A stretch of DNA of 64,000 nucleotides from Dyadobacter psychrophilus (GTDB lineage: Bacteria > Bacteroidota > Bacteroidia > Cytophagales > Spirosomataceae): positions 310,001-374,000 of the forward strand of contig NZ_FUZA01000001.1 of the NCBI RefSeq assembly GCF_900167945.1. The letters are read 5' to 3'. The notes below the pieces were generated by a model, which saw only the letters and a list, made by a program, of their open reading frames with translations, was not told the DNA's origin and searched no databases. The translations under genes were made by a program, and so were the position numbers. Each line of letters opens with the position of its first letter. The first letter of the stretch is position 1. Positions 1 to 9,342 of this stretch are shown one piece after another.

Positions 1-1458
1 AATTTTTGATCTGTTGAATGTATCTTCTTGTTGTGGATTAAGCGGCTCCGAGTCCCAATCGAAACTTTCAAACTCTTTTTTCCTGCCTTCAACAACCAAC
101 TGAATGAGCTCTTCATCCGAATGACTCACGAAATAGAAAAATGGTGCATCCTCGCCATATTCTTCGCCCATAAACAGCATAGGAACGTAAGGGGAAAGCA
201 TGATGACCGCAGCAGCTAATTTTTGCCTTTCAAAATCCACCAGCATGCTTAGCCGCTCCCCGCCTACCCTGTTGCCGATCTGGTCATGGTTTTGATTAAA
301 AACCACAAACTTAGTTCCCGATATTCCCACCGAAGATGCTCCGTGTCGTCTTTTCCGAAACTTCACATATTCTCCGCTATGTACAAAACCATCCGTATAG
401 GCTTTCAACAGCTGTGATGTCTGCCCAAAATCTTCATATCTCTTCCGACCCTGATTATCGAGAAGCACGTAAGAAGCATGGTGAAAGTCATCCAGCCATT
501 GTGCCGTGAACCCCAGCCCTCCCACTTCCGGCGATTTTACAACGTGTGGGCTGTTGAGGTCACTTTCCGCAATCATGTGAAACGAGCGACCATTTTGCTG
601 CCTGGCCCGGTTGAGCTTCTGGTAAACAACTTCCCAGAAATGCTTCGCGCTATTGTCGTAAATCGTGTGGATTGCGTCCAGCCTTAATCCATCCAAGTGA
701 TATTTTTCATACCAAAACACAGGATTCTCCGAAAAATATTCCCGGACACCGTCCGAATATTCTCCATCCAAATTGATGGCCCGGCCCCACGGCGTTTTAT
801 AACTATCCGTAAAATATGGCCCGAACTCACCGAAATAATTGCCTTCCGGCCCCAAATGATTGTAAACCATATCTAAAATAACTGCTATGCCCGCCTTATG
901 CGCGGCATTGACCAGGGATTTCAGCTTATCCGGACCGCCATAAGCACTGTGTACGGCATACGGATAAACGCCGTCGTAACCCCAGTTCCGGTTTCCGGGA
1001 AACTCATTGACAGGCATTAGTTCAATCGCATTAATCCCGGTGGCTGCGAGTTTTTCCAATCTTGGAATAATGGCTTCGAATGTTCCTTCGGGCGTAAATG
1101 TCCCAACGTGCAGCTCGTAAATTATCAGGTCCTCGAATGGTAAACCTTTCCAGTCCTGATCTTCCCAGCGGAATGCACTGTGATCCACCACTTCCGATGC
1201 GCCATGCACGCCTTCCGGCTGATACTGGGAAGCCGGGTCAGGAAAGCGATTGTTGCCATTAGGTGAAAAAAAATACTGAAAACCGGCTCCTGCTTCGTCT
1301 AGAACGAATTCGAAATAACCATCTTCCTGTTTTATCATCTCAAAAGCCTGCTTTCGGGGTGAGGTAAGTTGGAGTTGCATGCGCTCTTTTTCTGGTGCCC
1401 AAACGGTAAACTTTACTCGGTTTCCCAAACATTGCACACCTATTTTTTGCATTATCAT
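1..1458 (-). CDS. treZ: Malto-oligosyltrehalose trehalohydrolase, 3' end cut by window edge
   Basis: Only the first 486 codons are in the window; the C-terminal part lies beyond base 1. The N-terminus (VKFTVWAPEKERMQL) is the usual beta-sandwich (CBM48-like) domain. A GH13 barrel follows, with YELHVGTFTPEGTF, WGYDGVYPYAV and DMVYNHLGPEGNYF. The three catalytic acids are visible: Asp261 in GLRLDAIH, Glu298 in MIAESDLN and Asp392 in NQNHDQIGN. The family releases trehalose from maltooligosyltrehalose in the TreY-TreZ route from glycogen or maltodextrin. Two in-frame ATGs (1458 and 1452) are possible starts. The gene is divergent from a GH13 glucosidase with about 150-180 bp between them, which fits an alpha-glucan locus. 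A glycogen branching enzyme is less likely given the HVGTFTPEGTF motif. Confidence 0.86.
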   Translation of the reverse strand, partial: MIMQKIGVQCLGNRVKFTVWAPEKERMQLQLTSPRKQAFEMIKQEDGYFEFVLDEAGAGFQYFFSPNGNNRFPDPASQYQPEGVHGASEVVDHSAFRWEDQDWKGLPFEDLIIYELHVGTFTPEGTFEAIIPRLEKLAATGINAIELMPVNEFPGNRNWGYDGVYPYAVHSAYGGPDKLKSLVNAAHKAGIAVILDMVYNHLGPEGNYFGEFGPYFTDSYKTPWGRAINLDGEYSDGVREYFSENPVFWYEKYHLDGLRLDAIHTIYDNSAKHFWEVVYQKLNRARQQNGRSFHMIAESDLNSPHVVKSPEVGGLGFTAQWLDDFHHASYVLLDNQGRKRYEDFGQTSQLLKAYTDGFVHSGEYVKFRKRRHGASSVGISGTKFVVFNQNHDQIGNRVGGERLSMLVDFERQKLAAAVIMLSPYVPMLFMGEEYGEDAPFFYFVSHSDEELIQLVVEGRKKEFESFDWDSEPLNPQQEDTFNRSKI

Positions 1459-1639
1459 GAAGGTAAAGGTTCGTGAATCGGATAAAGTAAAATCAAAAAA
1501 CTATTGCTCTTATTCCTAAAAATTATGCCATTTGGCAGTATCTGTTACTTGCCTAACGAATGAGAAAGACCGGGTTTGAACATTCTTTCAGGCTCGATTT
1601 TTTACGATGAAAGGTTTTGGATCAAAAAACACTACAATT

Positions 1640-3277
1640 ATGGAGCAAGTAATGGCACAACCGTCGGTGCTGTCACAGCATCTTTGGTGGCAGCATGGCG
1701 TGATATATCAGATTTATCCAAGATCTTTTCAGGATTCCAATGGCGATGGTGTCGGGGATCTGCAGGGGATAATAAAAAGGCTCGACTACCTGCAATGGCT
1801 GGGAGTAGATTGCGTTTGGCTTTCCCCGATCTTTTCTTCTCCGATGGCGGATTTCGGTTACGATATTTCTGACTATCAAGGCATTCACCCACTTTTCGGA
1901 ACAATGGATGACTTCGATCAACTGCTCGACGAAGTGCATAACCGGGGCATGAAACTGTTGCTTGACCTCGTTCCCAACCACACTTCCGACCAGCATCCCT
2001 GGTTCCTCGAAAGCAAATCTTCACGCGACAATCCCAAACGTGACTGGTACATATGGCATGATGGAAAAAAGGATGGCGGTCTTCCCAACAACTGGCTTAG
2101 CGTATTCGGCGGCCATGCCTGGGAATGGGACGATACCACACAACAATATTATTACCACGCTTTCCTGAAAGAGCAGCCCGACCTCAACTGGCGCAATCCG
2201 GAAGTGCAGGCTGCCATGATGGATGTAATGCGTTTCTGGCTGGATAAAGGGATCGACGGTTTCCGTGTTGACGTAATGTGGCACATGGTGAAGGACGCTC
2301 AATTGCGTGATAACCCGCCGTTCCCGGGCTCAACTTACGATGCAAACGATCTTATATACGACCATTACACGCCGGTTTACTCAACGGACCAACCTGAGGT
2401 TCATGACATTGTTCGCATGATGCGTGCGGTAACTGACGAGTATGACGAGCGTGTACTCATTGGGGAGATTTATCTTCCTATCCATAAACTCGTTACATAT
2501 TATGGACAGGACAATAAAGGCGCGCATTTGCCTTTTAATTTCCAGCTATTAACATTGCCCTGGGATGCGCCACAAATTGCAATGGCCATAGACGAATACG
2601 AGGGAGCACTGCCAGCGGATGGCTGGCCGAACTGGGTTTTGGGAAATCATGATAAGCCAAGGATATCGAGCCGTGTTGGTCGCGCGCAGGCGAAAGTGGC
2701 TGCATTAATGTTGCTTACGCTACGTGGGACGCCCACCATTTACTATGGAGACGAGATCGGGATGCGCGATGTGCCGATTCCGATGAACGAAATTGTAGAT
2801 CCACAGGGTCTAAACATGCCCGATCTGAACGTTAGCCGCGATCCAGCGCGTACACCTATGCAATGGAGCAGTGATATCAACGCAGGTTTTTCCAACCATA
2901 AACCCTGGCTGAGGTTGCCATTCAATTCGGGGCGTGTGAATGTGGACAAGCAGAAAGAGGATGAATATTCCAAACTTTCGTTTTATCGCAAGCTTATCCA
3001 GTTGCGGAAGAAACATGCCGCGCTGAATATTGGCACTTACCGGCCTGTATACGCCGATCCGCAATTGATTTCCTACATCCGCGAGCGCGGAGACGAAAAA
3101 TTCCTTATAATCCTGAATCTCAGCCACAGGCCTGCCTACTTCAAGCCTAGACAAGAATCCTTTACCGGAACCATTTTACTGGGAACAGAAGTGGAGAGAA
3201 TCGGTATGGTGGTGGAGGACATCATTACTTTGGGTGGTGATGAAGGGTTACTCGTACAGCTTTCCAATTCAAAATAA
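1640..3277 (+). CDS. GH13 alpha-glucosidase (oligo-1,6-glucosidase/trehalose synthase-like)
   Basis: This is a cytoplasmic-type alpha-amylase family enzyme of about 545 residues with no signal peptide. WWQHGVIYQIYPRSFQDSNG at the N-terminus is the standard entry into the barrel. The catalytic triad is visible as Asp211 (GFRVDV), Glu276 (LIGEIY) and Asp338 (GNHDKPR), numbered from this start. The family hydrolyses or transfers terminal alpha-glucosyl units of short maltooligosaccharides, isomaltose or sucrose; the exact substrate cannot be read by eye. An in-frame ATG at 1607 would add 11 residues. I prefer 1640 because it follows an A-rich stretch and leaves the usual short lead before the WW motif. 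The divergent treZ suggests both act on storage glucans. Confidence 0.85.
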   Translation: MEQVMAQPSVLSQHLWWQHGVIYQIYPRSFQDSNGDGVGDLQGIIKRLDYLQWLGVDCVWLSPIFSSPMADFGYDISDYQGIHPLFGTMDDFDQLLDEVHNRGMKLLLDLVPNHTSDQHPWFLESKSSRDNPKRDWYIWHDGKKDGGLPNNWLSVFGGHAWEWDDTTQQYYYHAFLKEQPDLNWRNPEVQAAMMDVMRFWLDKGIDGFRVDVMWHMVKDAQLRDNPPFPGSTYDANDLIYDHYTPVYSTDQPEVHDIVRMMRAVTDEYDERVLIGEIYLPIHKLVTYYGQDNKGAHLPFNFQLLTLPWDAPQIAMAIDEYEGALPADGWPNWVLGNHDKPRISSRVGRAQAKVAALMLLTLRGTPTIYYGDEIGMRDVPIPMNEIVDPQGLNMPDLNVSRDPARTPMQWSSDINAGFSNHKPWLRLPFNSGRVNVDKQKEDEYSKLSFYRKLIQLRKKHAALNIGTYRPVYADPQLISYIRERGDEKFLIILNLSHRPAYFKPRQESFTGTILLGTEVERIGMVVEDIITLGGDEGLLVQLSNSK

Positions 3278-3284
3278 CACGCTT

Positions 3285-3764
3285 ATGCCTTCACAAATTA
3301 TAATGGATTGCAGCAGCGCCCTTGCAGCAAAAGGACTTACAGTAGCTTTTGCGGAGAGTGCCACCGCGGGCCGGCTTTCGGCGGAGTTTTCCCTATGCTC
3401 GGAATCCGGAAGCGTTTTGAAAGGTGGGTTGGTCTGCTATGACGCATCATTAAAAATCGGCATTTTGCGTGTCCCCAAAAAGATGATCGAGCGTTTTACG
3501 CCTGAAAGTGCGGAGGTTACCAGGGAGATGGCCGAGCGTTTGCAAAGGTTTATTCCCGCCGATATCCACATTGCAATAACAGGCCTGACAACACCGGGTG
3601 GAAGCGAAACGGCCGAAAAGCCTGTGGGAACAATATTTGTCCACGCATTTTTAAAAGGAAAATCTGTGGCAGCCCGGGATATTTTCTCAGGCAGCCAGGA
3701 AGAAATTGTATTAAAGTCCATTGATCGGGTTGCAAAGCTGATCCTGGACGAGATTCCCAATTAA
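3285..3764 (+). CDS. pncC: Nicotinamide-nucleotide amidohydrolase PncC (CinA C-terminal domain family)
   Basis: A protein of 159 residues that is a stand-alone CinA C-terminal domain. Diagnostic motifs are AESATAGRLS near the N-terminus, GGLVCYDASLKIGILRV in the middle, and AITGLTTPGGSETAEKPVGT with the substrate-binding glycines. The family deamidates nicotinamide mononucleotide to nicotinate mononucleotide in the NAD recycling route. The reading frame is open back to 3234, but ATG 3285 lies just after the stop of the upstream glucosidase (3277) and gives the family's normal N-terminus. An 8-bp gap suggests co-transcription with that gene. The name rests on motifs; some family members are annotated only as competence/damage-inducible CinA-like. 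Confidence 0.85.
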   Translation: MPSQIIMDCSSALAAKGLTVAFAESATAGRLSAEFSLCSESGSVLKGGLVCYDASLKIGILRVPKKMIERFTPESAEVTREMAERLQRFIPADIHIAITGLTTPGGSETAEKPVGTIFVHAFLKGKSVAARDIFSGSQEEIVLKSIDRVAKLILDEIPN

Positions 3765-3790
3765 CTACATTAACAAACCAAATAATCGTT

Positions 3791-4081
3791 ATGAAACCAT
3801 TGAAATCAATATGCGCGATGTTTGCGCTGGCCTTATGTGTCACGCTATTCTCTTGCGGAACAGTAAATGATTCGGAAAAAGGAAGCGAAGGTTCGGGCAG
3901 CAAGTCAGAAACAACACCGAACGACAGCAGTGGCGCAGAAAGCAGGGCTGCTACGGGTGTTGGAGAGGACAACCAGGACGACAGCCTGGGTTATCCAACC
4001 AATCAATCTAACCTGAATGCAGACTCGACCAGTCGCAAGCACGACGACAGTTTGACAAAAAAACCCCAGCGAAAGGATTAA
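3791..4081 (+). CDS. Small predicted lipoprotein, low complexity
   Basis: A 96-residue protein of unknown function. It starts with a lipoprotein signal (MKPLKSICAMFALALCVTLFSC), with the lipobox Cys at about residue 22. The mature part is almost entirely Ser, Asp, Asn, Gly, Glu and Lys, without hydrophobic segments, so it is probably an unstructured, surface-anchored polypeptide. It sits 26 bp after pncC. Its stop codon abuts the stop of the convergent gene at 4082. The clear signal sequence supports it as a real gene. No family is recognised. Confidence 0.6.
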   Translation: MKPLKSICAMFALALCVTLFSCGTVNDSEKGSEGSGSKSETTPNDSSGAESRAATGVGEDNQDDSLGYPTNQSNLNADSTSRKHDDSLTKKPQRKD

Positions 4082-4330
4082 TCAGGTAAATGATATAAAT
4101 GCCAGATACCCGATGATAATCACCGGAAATCCACTGGTTACCAATGCCCAGGTCTCGTGCCCGTTGTTCATCAGAAAATAGGAAGCGACAGCACAGCCTA
4201 ATAGCAATAGAATGGGCAGGAACACCATCGCTTTCCCGGCAGAGTCCTGGCCGCTGCTGAAAATTGAAAACAGCAAAAATACGGCAGCGCCGACATTGAT
4301 CGCCATACAGGCGTAGATGAGGGTTTTCAT
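4082..4330 (-). CDS. Small membrane protein of unknown function
   Basis: About 82 residues with three hydrophobic stretches (IYACMAINVGAAVFLLFSIF, MVFLPILLLLGCAVASYFL and the C-terminal VIIIGYLAFISF), so an integral inner-membrane protein is likely. The frame is open to 4378, but the extra N-terminus overlaps the susD terminator hairpin. ATG 4330 (MKTLIYACM) or 4339 (MFNMKTL) is therefore a better start. No conserved motif is recognised. Its stop abuts the stop of the convergent small lipoprotein gene. Confidence 0.5.
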   Translation of the reverse strand: MKTLIYACMAINVGAAVFLLFSIFSSGQDSAGKAMVFLPILLLLGCAVASYFLMNNGHETWALVTSGFPVIIIGYLAFISFT

Positions 4331-4351
4331 ATTGAACATTGAATTATGTTC

Positions 4352-4398
4352 CAAAAAATTATCCAGCTTCCAAATCAAAAGAATCGGAAGCTGGATAA
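4352..4398 (-). terminator. Rho-independent terminator of the susC-susD operon
   Basis: A perfect 13-bp stem (arms 4359-4371 and 4386-4398, ttatccagcttcc and its complement) with a 14-nt loop directly follows the susD stop codon. On the minus strand it is followed by a run of six T. Confidence 0.85.
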
Positions 4399-5883
4399 CT
4401 AATATTTATCCCACCAATTCTTAGCCGACTTAGTATTCGTGCCGCCAATCTTGTCAAGCGCTGTACGATAATGCGCGCCATTCAGTGACGCTTCGGTAAG
4501 CGGGTAGCTCATCCGCGTGGGAACTTCCGTAACATCATCGTCCAACGAGCCGTCTGCGGGCGCAGTAAAGATGGCTTTGCCGGTGTAAGGGTCCTTAAAA
4601 TCAAGGCGCAAGCGTTCGAGCCAGGCCTGCATTCCCTGCGTATACATGGCGATCCATTTTTGTGATCCAATGCAATCCTTCCATTTAGCAGGCTGGTAAG
4701 GCACTTTCTTGAGGTAATCATTAATGGGCCCGTCCATGACGCCCGCAAAACGCATTGATGCAGTGATCCCTTCCTTATAATATTGCTCGGCTGTCCCTTT
4801 TAGGCCAACATTCAACCCTCTCGCGAGGATTTCCGCCTGAATAAATTTGACTTCTGCCAAATCCATCCACACAGTCGGAGCCTGGGCGCCAGTGGCATAA
4901 GTGGAAGGCAGGCTTACCAATGTACGGTTGCCATTGGAACTTCCATTGCCGTTTTCGAGCCCGTATACTTCACCGACAAAGTTGTTGGAATTTATTAACG
5001 GCAATGCGAATACGGGGAGCCGCGGATCGCTGTATAATTTCAAATAATCAATGAAAGTTTTTGACATTGAAAAATCAACACGGTTCTTGAAACTCTCGTT
5101 GATAGGGTTGTTATTTGGTGTAGCAGGCAGCCAGTTAAAAAGCGCGCTTTCTTCCTGTGTTGCGATGATGCCGCCATTTGCAGGATCCAATGCACTTTTA
5201 ATGGCTGTCGTTGCCTCTGCGGTTTTCACATCGGCCATTCTTAAGGCGATGCGTAACCGCAGCGAATTAGCAAATTTCTTCCATAAAGCGACATCCCCAT
5301 GATAAATGATTTCCCCCGAAGCATATCCCGGTTTTGACACGTCCAAAACTTTGACCTGTGCTTCCAAAGTGTTGAGTAACCCGGCGTAAACCGCTTCACC
5401 CGTGTCATACTGCGGCGTTACGTCCCCAGGATCAAGCGCTTCTTTATAAGGGATCGGGCCTCCATAAATGTCGGACAGAAAATGATAAGCATAAGCCTTA
5501 ATAATCTCCGAGATCGCGATACGGTTTTCAAAACCGGGCTTTTTGGCTTCCTGCTCCAGTCTTTGCGCTTGCTTTAACTGGCTTAAAACATCCGCATAGA
5601 AACCGTCCCACATATTCTGGTTACTCGATTCACGGATTTGGTAACGACTCTCCTCTGCGTAGTAAGTCGCCGACCAATACTGCGCGTAATACATACCGAA
5701 CCTTGCTCCATTCCACTCATCGGCAATGTTGGTGGCCATATTATATTGTGCATTGGTCAACAGCTGCGAAGGTGTTGCGACTTCTGCGCCGTTAGGGTCC
5801 TTATTCATTTCTTCAAATCCATCTGTGCAGGAAAAAGCAGCAGATATAATACAGGTCAAGATTATATTTTTAAATATTTTCAT
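4399..5883 (-). CDS. SusD/RagB-type nutrient-binding outer-membrane lipoprotein
   Basis: 494 residues with a lipoprotein signal (MKIFKNIILTCIISAAFSC; lipobox Cys19) followed by TDGFEEMNKDPN, typical of the SusD-like_2 branch. The first third contains the tetratricopeptide-like helices of the family; YAYHFLSDIYGGPIPYKEAL is a characteristic stretch. SusD-like proteins cap the TonB-dependent SusC channel on the cell surface and capture the ligand. The ligand cannot be deduced: no glycoside hydrolase or peptidase is linked in this locus. The gene lies 14 bp after susC in the same operon and ends in a strong terminator. Confidence 0.93.
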   Translation of the reverse strand: MKIFKNIILTCIISAAFSCTDGFEEMNKDPNGAEVATPSQLLTNAQYNMATNIADEWNGARFGMYYAQYWSATYYAEESRYQIRESSNQNMWDGFYADVLSQLKQAQRLEQEAKKPGFENRIAISEIIKAYAYHFLSDIYGGPIPYKEALDPGDVTPQYDTGEAVYAGLLNTLEAQVKVLDVSKPGYASGEIIYHGDVALWKKFANSLRLRIALRMADVKTAEATTAIKSALDPANGGIIATQEESALFNWLPATPNNNPINESFKNRVDFSMSKTFIDYLKLYSDPRLPVFALPLINSNNFVGEVYGLENGNGSSNGNRTLVSLPSTYATGAQAPTVWMDLAEVKFIQAEILARGLNVGLKGTAEQYYKEGITASMRFAGVMDGPINDYLKKVPYQPAKWKDCIGSQKWIAMYTQGMQAWLERLRLDFKDPYTGKAIFTAPADGSLDDDVTEVPTRMSYPLTEASLNGAHYRTALDKIGGTNTKSAKNWWDKY

Positions 5884-5897
5884 GGTCTCTAATCAGT

Positions 5898-8800
5898 TTA
5901 AAATCCGAAGGTTACATTAACACCCATTGATCGTATCGAGGGAAGCGCTCCGCCTTCAAGCCCCTGCCAGTTGCTCACGGAATTGGTAATGTTACTGGGA
6001 TCGACATGCTTGGAATTTGATTTCATCAGCCAGAGATTTCGTCCAACCAAAGCAAGCCTGACCCTGCTGAACGGTGTTTTTGAAATAAGGCCAGCAGGCA
6101 GATTGTAACCGAAATTAACTTCGCGCAGATAAACGAAACTGGCGTCGATGACGTCGATCGCATTGATATTATAGCCCCCGTTGCCATTGCTGCTGAAATG
6201 GTCACGCGCCGGGATCGCCATCGTATTGGGCGTTCCATCCGCTCGGACTCCCTCTGCCACGATGCCCTCTTCCCGAATGTTGCCAGCCGCGGTTTCTTCC
6301 AGAATGCCCGTTTCCCGTCCAAACATCTGCGTTGTTGAGAAGAAGCTCCCTCCTTTTTGGAAATCAACCAGCGCAGACAAGCTGAATGCTTTGTAACGAA
6401 ATGCATTGATCACACCGCCCGTAAAGGAGGGCAATACAGATCCCAGAACTTCCTGATCTTGTGAGCGCAGATAAATTCCCTTTTCATCCACCACCTTCCT
6501 GCCTTTGTCGTCATACACAAAATCATATCCCACAATGGAACCGAATGATTCTCCTTCCCTCGCCTGCAACTGCACCGCGAAGGAAGCGCTGGTCAAAAGC
6601 ATAATTTTCTGATCGGGCATCAGTTTTACAATTTTGTTGTTGTTTTTGGCCCAGTTTAATGTAATGTCCCAATTGAAGTTTTCCGAGGTTACAGGCGTTG
6701 CATTAAGGCTCAGTTCCACGCCCTTGTTAGCCACAAGTCCGGCATTGATGTATTTAAATGTGGCACCGGTCGCTGCGGATTGGCTTAATGGAATGATTTG
6801 GTTCTTTGTTCTTCTGTTGTAGTAGGAAGCATTCAGACCGAGACGGTTGTTGAAAACTTTAAATTCTGCACCAAACTCATACTCAGACGTAATTTCCGGC
6901 TTCAAGTCGGGATTCGGCAATGTGTTGGGGTAAGAAACTTTCGAATCTGAACCAAAAGGCTGGCTCAGCTCGTACGCGAGCATGGTGTTATACGGGTCCG
7001 TATCGTTACCCACCTGGGCAAGCGCAGCACGGAATTTCAGGAAATTGAGCCAGCTGGCATCAACCAGTTGCGAGGCAACCCAGGATAACGAGCCAGACGG
7101 ATAGAAATAGGAATTATTGTTGATCGGCAATGTGGAAGACCAGTCATTTCTCGCGCCAAGATCCAGATAGAGTTGATCTTTATAACCTAATGACGAACTG
7201 GCAAAAATAGAGTTAATTCGTTTTTTAGTCTTCCTGTCCAAAATATCCGGACGCCCTACGGAAGCCTGGAGATTGAAAACATCTGAACTCAGCCCGTCAA
7301 TGGTTTTGGAAATAAGCGTCGTTCCGTTCCTGGTCATTTGATTTACACCCAAATTGGCTGTCAGCGAAAACTGTTTGCCCAGCGTTTTGTTGTAAGAAAT
7401 CAATCCCTGAATGTTGTTTTCGAGGTGGCTGTATTTGCTCAGCCAATACAAAGGAATGATTTGAGAGCCGATGGCAATACGCTCTTCCTGGCTTTCAAAA
7501 TAGGTATCGGTCATATATTTTACCTCCGCACTCAACGCATCGGAAAATTTGTACGACGCGGTCATATTTCCAAAAAAGCGCGTACGTCCATCATTCTGAT
7601 AGTTTTTGTGTCTCACCCAATATGGATTGTTTGAATATTTTGGTGTCGGGTCCGACCACGAAGTGCGGTTCCAGGTGAGCTGTGTGCCGTCTGATAAAGC
7701 ATACTGTTTTGCCTTTTCAAAATCCACTTGTCGCTGCCCCCATTGTGTAAACTGCATCATTACATTGGAACCGTCGTCGGTATAACCAGTGCCGGGCCTG
7801 CCTTTGGCACTATGTGTTACAAAATTGGCAGAGCCTGAAATGGTCAGGTTTTTAATGGCTTCGAACGACCCGTTAATGCTTGCATTATGCCTGTTAAGCC
7901 TGGCGTTAGGCAGGATATATTTTTGATCCAGATTGGAATACGAGATCCGGTAAGAGCCTTTTTCATAAGCGCCGTCGAGCGAAACATTATGATTGAATGT
8001 TGCTCCGGTCTCGAAGAAATTTCTGATGTTGTCGGGCTTTGCCGTCCAGGGCACAACTTTTCCGAAATCAGGATTTTCTTTATCCTTATCCCAGCTCCAA
8101 TAGGGCCGGTAAAGCTGCCCTTCAAACTTTGGCCCCCATGACTCATCTGTTGCATACTCAGGCAAGAGGTCATACCTTCCTTTTCCGTCCCCGTCGTCAT
8201 AACTTCCCTTCCGATCGTCAGGGAAAGCCTCGGGATGTTCGGCATAATAGAGCTTTTCAAATTTGTAACCGCCCCCGTATTTATTCTGATATTTTGGAAG
8301 GATGTACACTTTATCAACATTGTAACCAAATGCGTAAGTAAGGGTCGGCTTTTTGGTCTTGCCTCCTTTTTTTGTTGTGATCACAATGACACCATTTGAG
8401 CCCCTACTTCCATAAAGCGCAGTGGCGGCAGCGCCTTTCAGCACAGTAACATTCTCAATATCCGACGGATTAAGATCTTGTATTGAATTTCCATAGTCAT
8501 AGCCGCCCGCTCCCCGCTGCTGCTCCAGCGAATTGGTGTTCCGGTTTTCCATGGGCATCCCGTCTACAATAAATAAGGGATTATTGTTTCCAAAAAGCGA
8601 GGTTGCACCGCGAATATTAATTTTCGCAGAACCACCCATAGCGCCCGAACTGCCCGAAACCTGGACACCCGCGAGCTTCCCCGAAAGCGAATTGACTAGG
8701 TTTGTCTCCCGAACGCTGCTCAACTCCGAGCCATCGATTTTTTGGGAGGCAAATCCAATAGAACGTTCCTCGCGCTTGATCCCGAGCGCGGTAACCACCA

Positions 8801-9110
8801 CTTCACCCAGTTGCCTCGTGTCTTGAACCAGTGCAATGTTAACCTGAGACCGCCTGCCGATCACAACCTCCTGCGTTTCAAAACCAATGTAACTGAGCAC
8901 AAGCACGGTAGAGTCGGCTTGTACTGGAATGGCGAAAGAGCCGTTCACATCGGTTTGCGTTCCGGTGTTTGCGCCGCGGATTTTAATGTTCACACCTGCC
9001 AGTGTTGTTCCGTCCTCGGAAGCTGTGACTGTGCCGGTTACAGTCCGCTGTGAAAATACGAGAGAGACCGGCAGCAGTAGCATGCACAATAATGCGTAGA
9101 TGTTTTTCAT
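5898..9110 (-). CDS. SusC/RagA-type TonB-linked outer-membrane transporter
   Basis: About 1070 residues from ATG 9110, where a signal peptide (MKNIYALLCMLLLPVSLVFS) begins. The open frame extends 47 codons further to 9251, but that part lacks signal character and runs into a hairpin. Domains in order: a carboxypeptidase-like beta domain (TVTGTVTASEDGTTLAGVNI), a TonB-box region (GEVVVTALGIKREERS), a plug with NIRGATSLFGNNNPLFIVDG and GSRGSNGVIVITTKKG, then a long beta-barrel ending in aromatic VNVTFGF. SusC proteins import oligosaccharides, peptides or other ligands using TonB energy with the adjacent SusD partner. No linked sigma/anti-sigma pair is seen, so regulation may act through the upstream leader. 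Confidence 0.95.
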   Translation of the reverse strand: MKNIYALLCMLLLPVSLVFSQRTVTGTVTASEDGTTLAGVNIKIRGANTGTQTDVNGSFAIPVQADSTVLVLSYIGFETQEVVIGRRSQVNIALVQDTRQLGEVVVTALGIKREERSIGFASQKIDGSELSSVRETNLVNSLSGKLAGVQVSGSSGAMGGSAKINIRGATSLFGNNNPLFIVDGMPMENRNTNSLEQQRGAGGYDYGNSIQDLNPSDIENVTVLKGAAATALYGSRGSNGVIVITTKKGGKTKKPTLTYAFGYNVDKVYILPKYQNKYGGGYKFEKLYYAEHPEAFPDDRKGSYDDGDGKGRYDLLPEYATDESWGPKFEGQLYRPYWSWDKDKENPDFGKVVPWTAKPDNIRNFFETGATFNHNVSLDGAYEKGSYRISYSNLDQKYILPNARLNRHNASINGSFEAIKNLTISGSANFVTHSAKGRPGTGYTDDGSNVMMQFTQWGQRQVDFEKAKQYALSDGTQLTWNRTSWSDPTPKYSNNPYWVRHKNYQNDGRTRFFGNMTASYKFSDALSAEVKYMTDTYFESQEERIAIGSQIIPLYWLSKYSHLENNIQGLISYNKTLGKQFSLTANLGVNQMTRNGTTLISKTIDGLSSDVFNLQASVGRPDILDRKTKKRINSIFASSSLGYKDQLYLDLGARNDWSSTLPINNNSYFYPSGSLSWVASQLVDASWLNFLKFRAALAQVGNDTDPYNTMLAYELSQPFGSDSKVSYPNTLPNPDLKPEITSEYEFGAEFKVFNNRLGLNASYYNRRTKNQIIPLSQSAATGATFKYINAGLVANKGVELSLNATPVTSENFNWDITLNWAKNNNKIVKLMPDQKIMLLTSASFAVQLQAREGESFGSIVGYDFVYDDKGRKVVDEKGIYLRSQDQEVLGSVLPSFTGGVINAFRYKAFSLSALVDFQKGGSFFSTTQMFGRETGILEETAAGNIREEGIVAEGVRADGTPNTMAIPARDHFSSNGNGGYNINAIDVIDASFVYLREVNFGYNLPAGLISKTPFSRVRLALVGRNLWLMKSNSKHVDPSNITNSVSNWQGLEGGALPSIRSMGVNVTFGF

Positions 9111-9236
9111 GCTAATAGGATTGAAAGTGTCTTTCAACAATATTAAAGCATCTGAAAGGCTGGAAAAAGATGACCAGGGCGGATACAGATCAATAACCGC
9201 AATGATCGACAAAGTGCGTTTGTAGACAGGCAGTAA

Positions 9237-9277
9237 CATAAAATCGGCCATGAATGCGCTTCATGGCCGATTTTATG
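9237..9277. promoter_or_regulatory. 18-bp perfect inverted repeat upstream of susC
   Basis: Arms 9237-9254 (cataaaatcggccatgaa) and 9260-9277 are exact complements around a 5-nt loop (tgcgc). It lies about 127 bp upstream of the susC start and about 65 bp past the end of the four-helix-protein gene. It could be an extra transcription terminator, an attenuator in the susC leader, or a protein-binding palindrome. Confidence 0.7.
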
Positions 9278-9280
9278 CCG

Positions 9281-9316
9281 AAACAAAAATAAAGGGCCGA
9301 CGAATGCCAGCCCTTT
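9281..9316 (-). terminator. Terminator of the four-helix-protein gene
   Basis: Arms 9291-9297 (aaagggc) and 9310-9316 (gcccttt) form a 7-bp stem. On the minus strand it is followed by ATTTTTGTTT. It lies 27 bp downstream of the stop at 9343. Confidence 0.7.
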
Positions 9317-9342
9317 ACCTTAGTTCATTGATGATGAATAAC

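Noticed and set aside
9111..9251. 47-codon N-terminal extension of the susC frame
   Set aside because: The real signal peptide starts at 9110; the extension begins inside a hairpin and has no signal or domain character.
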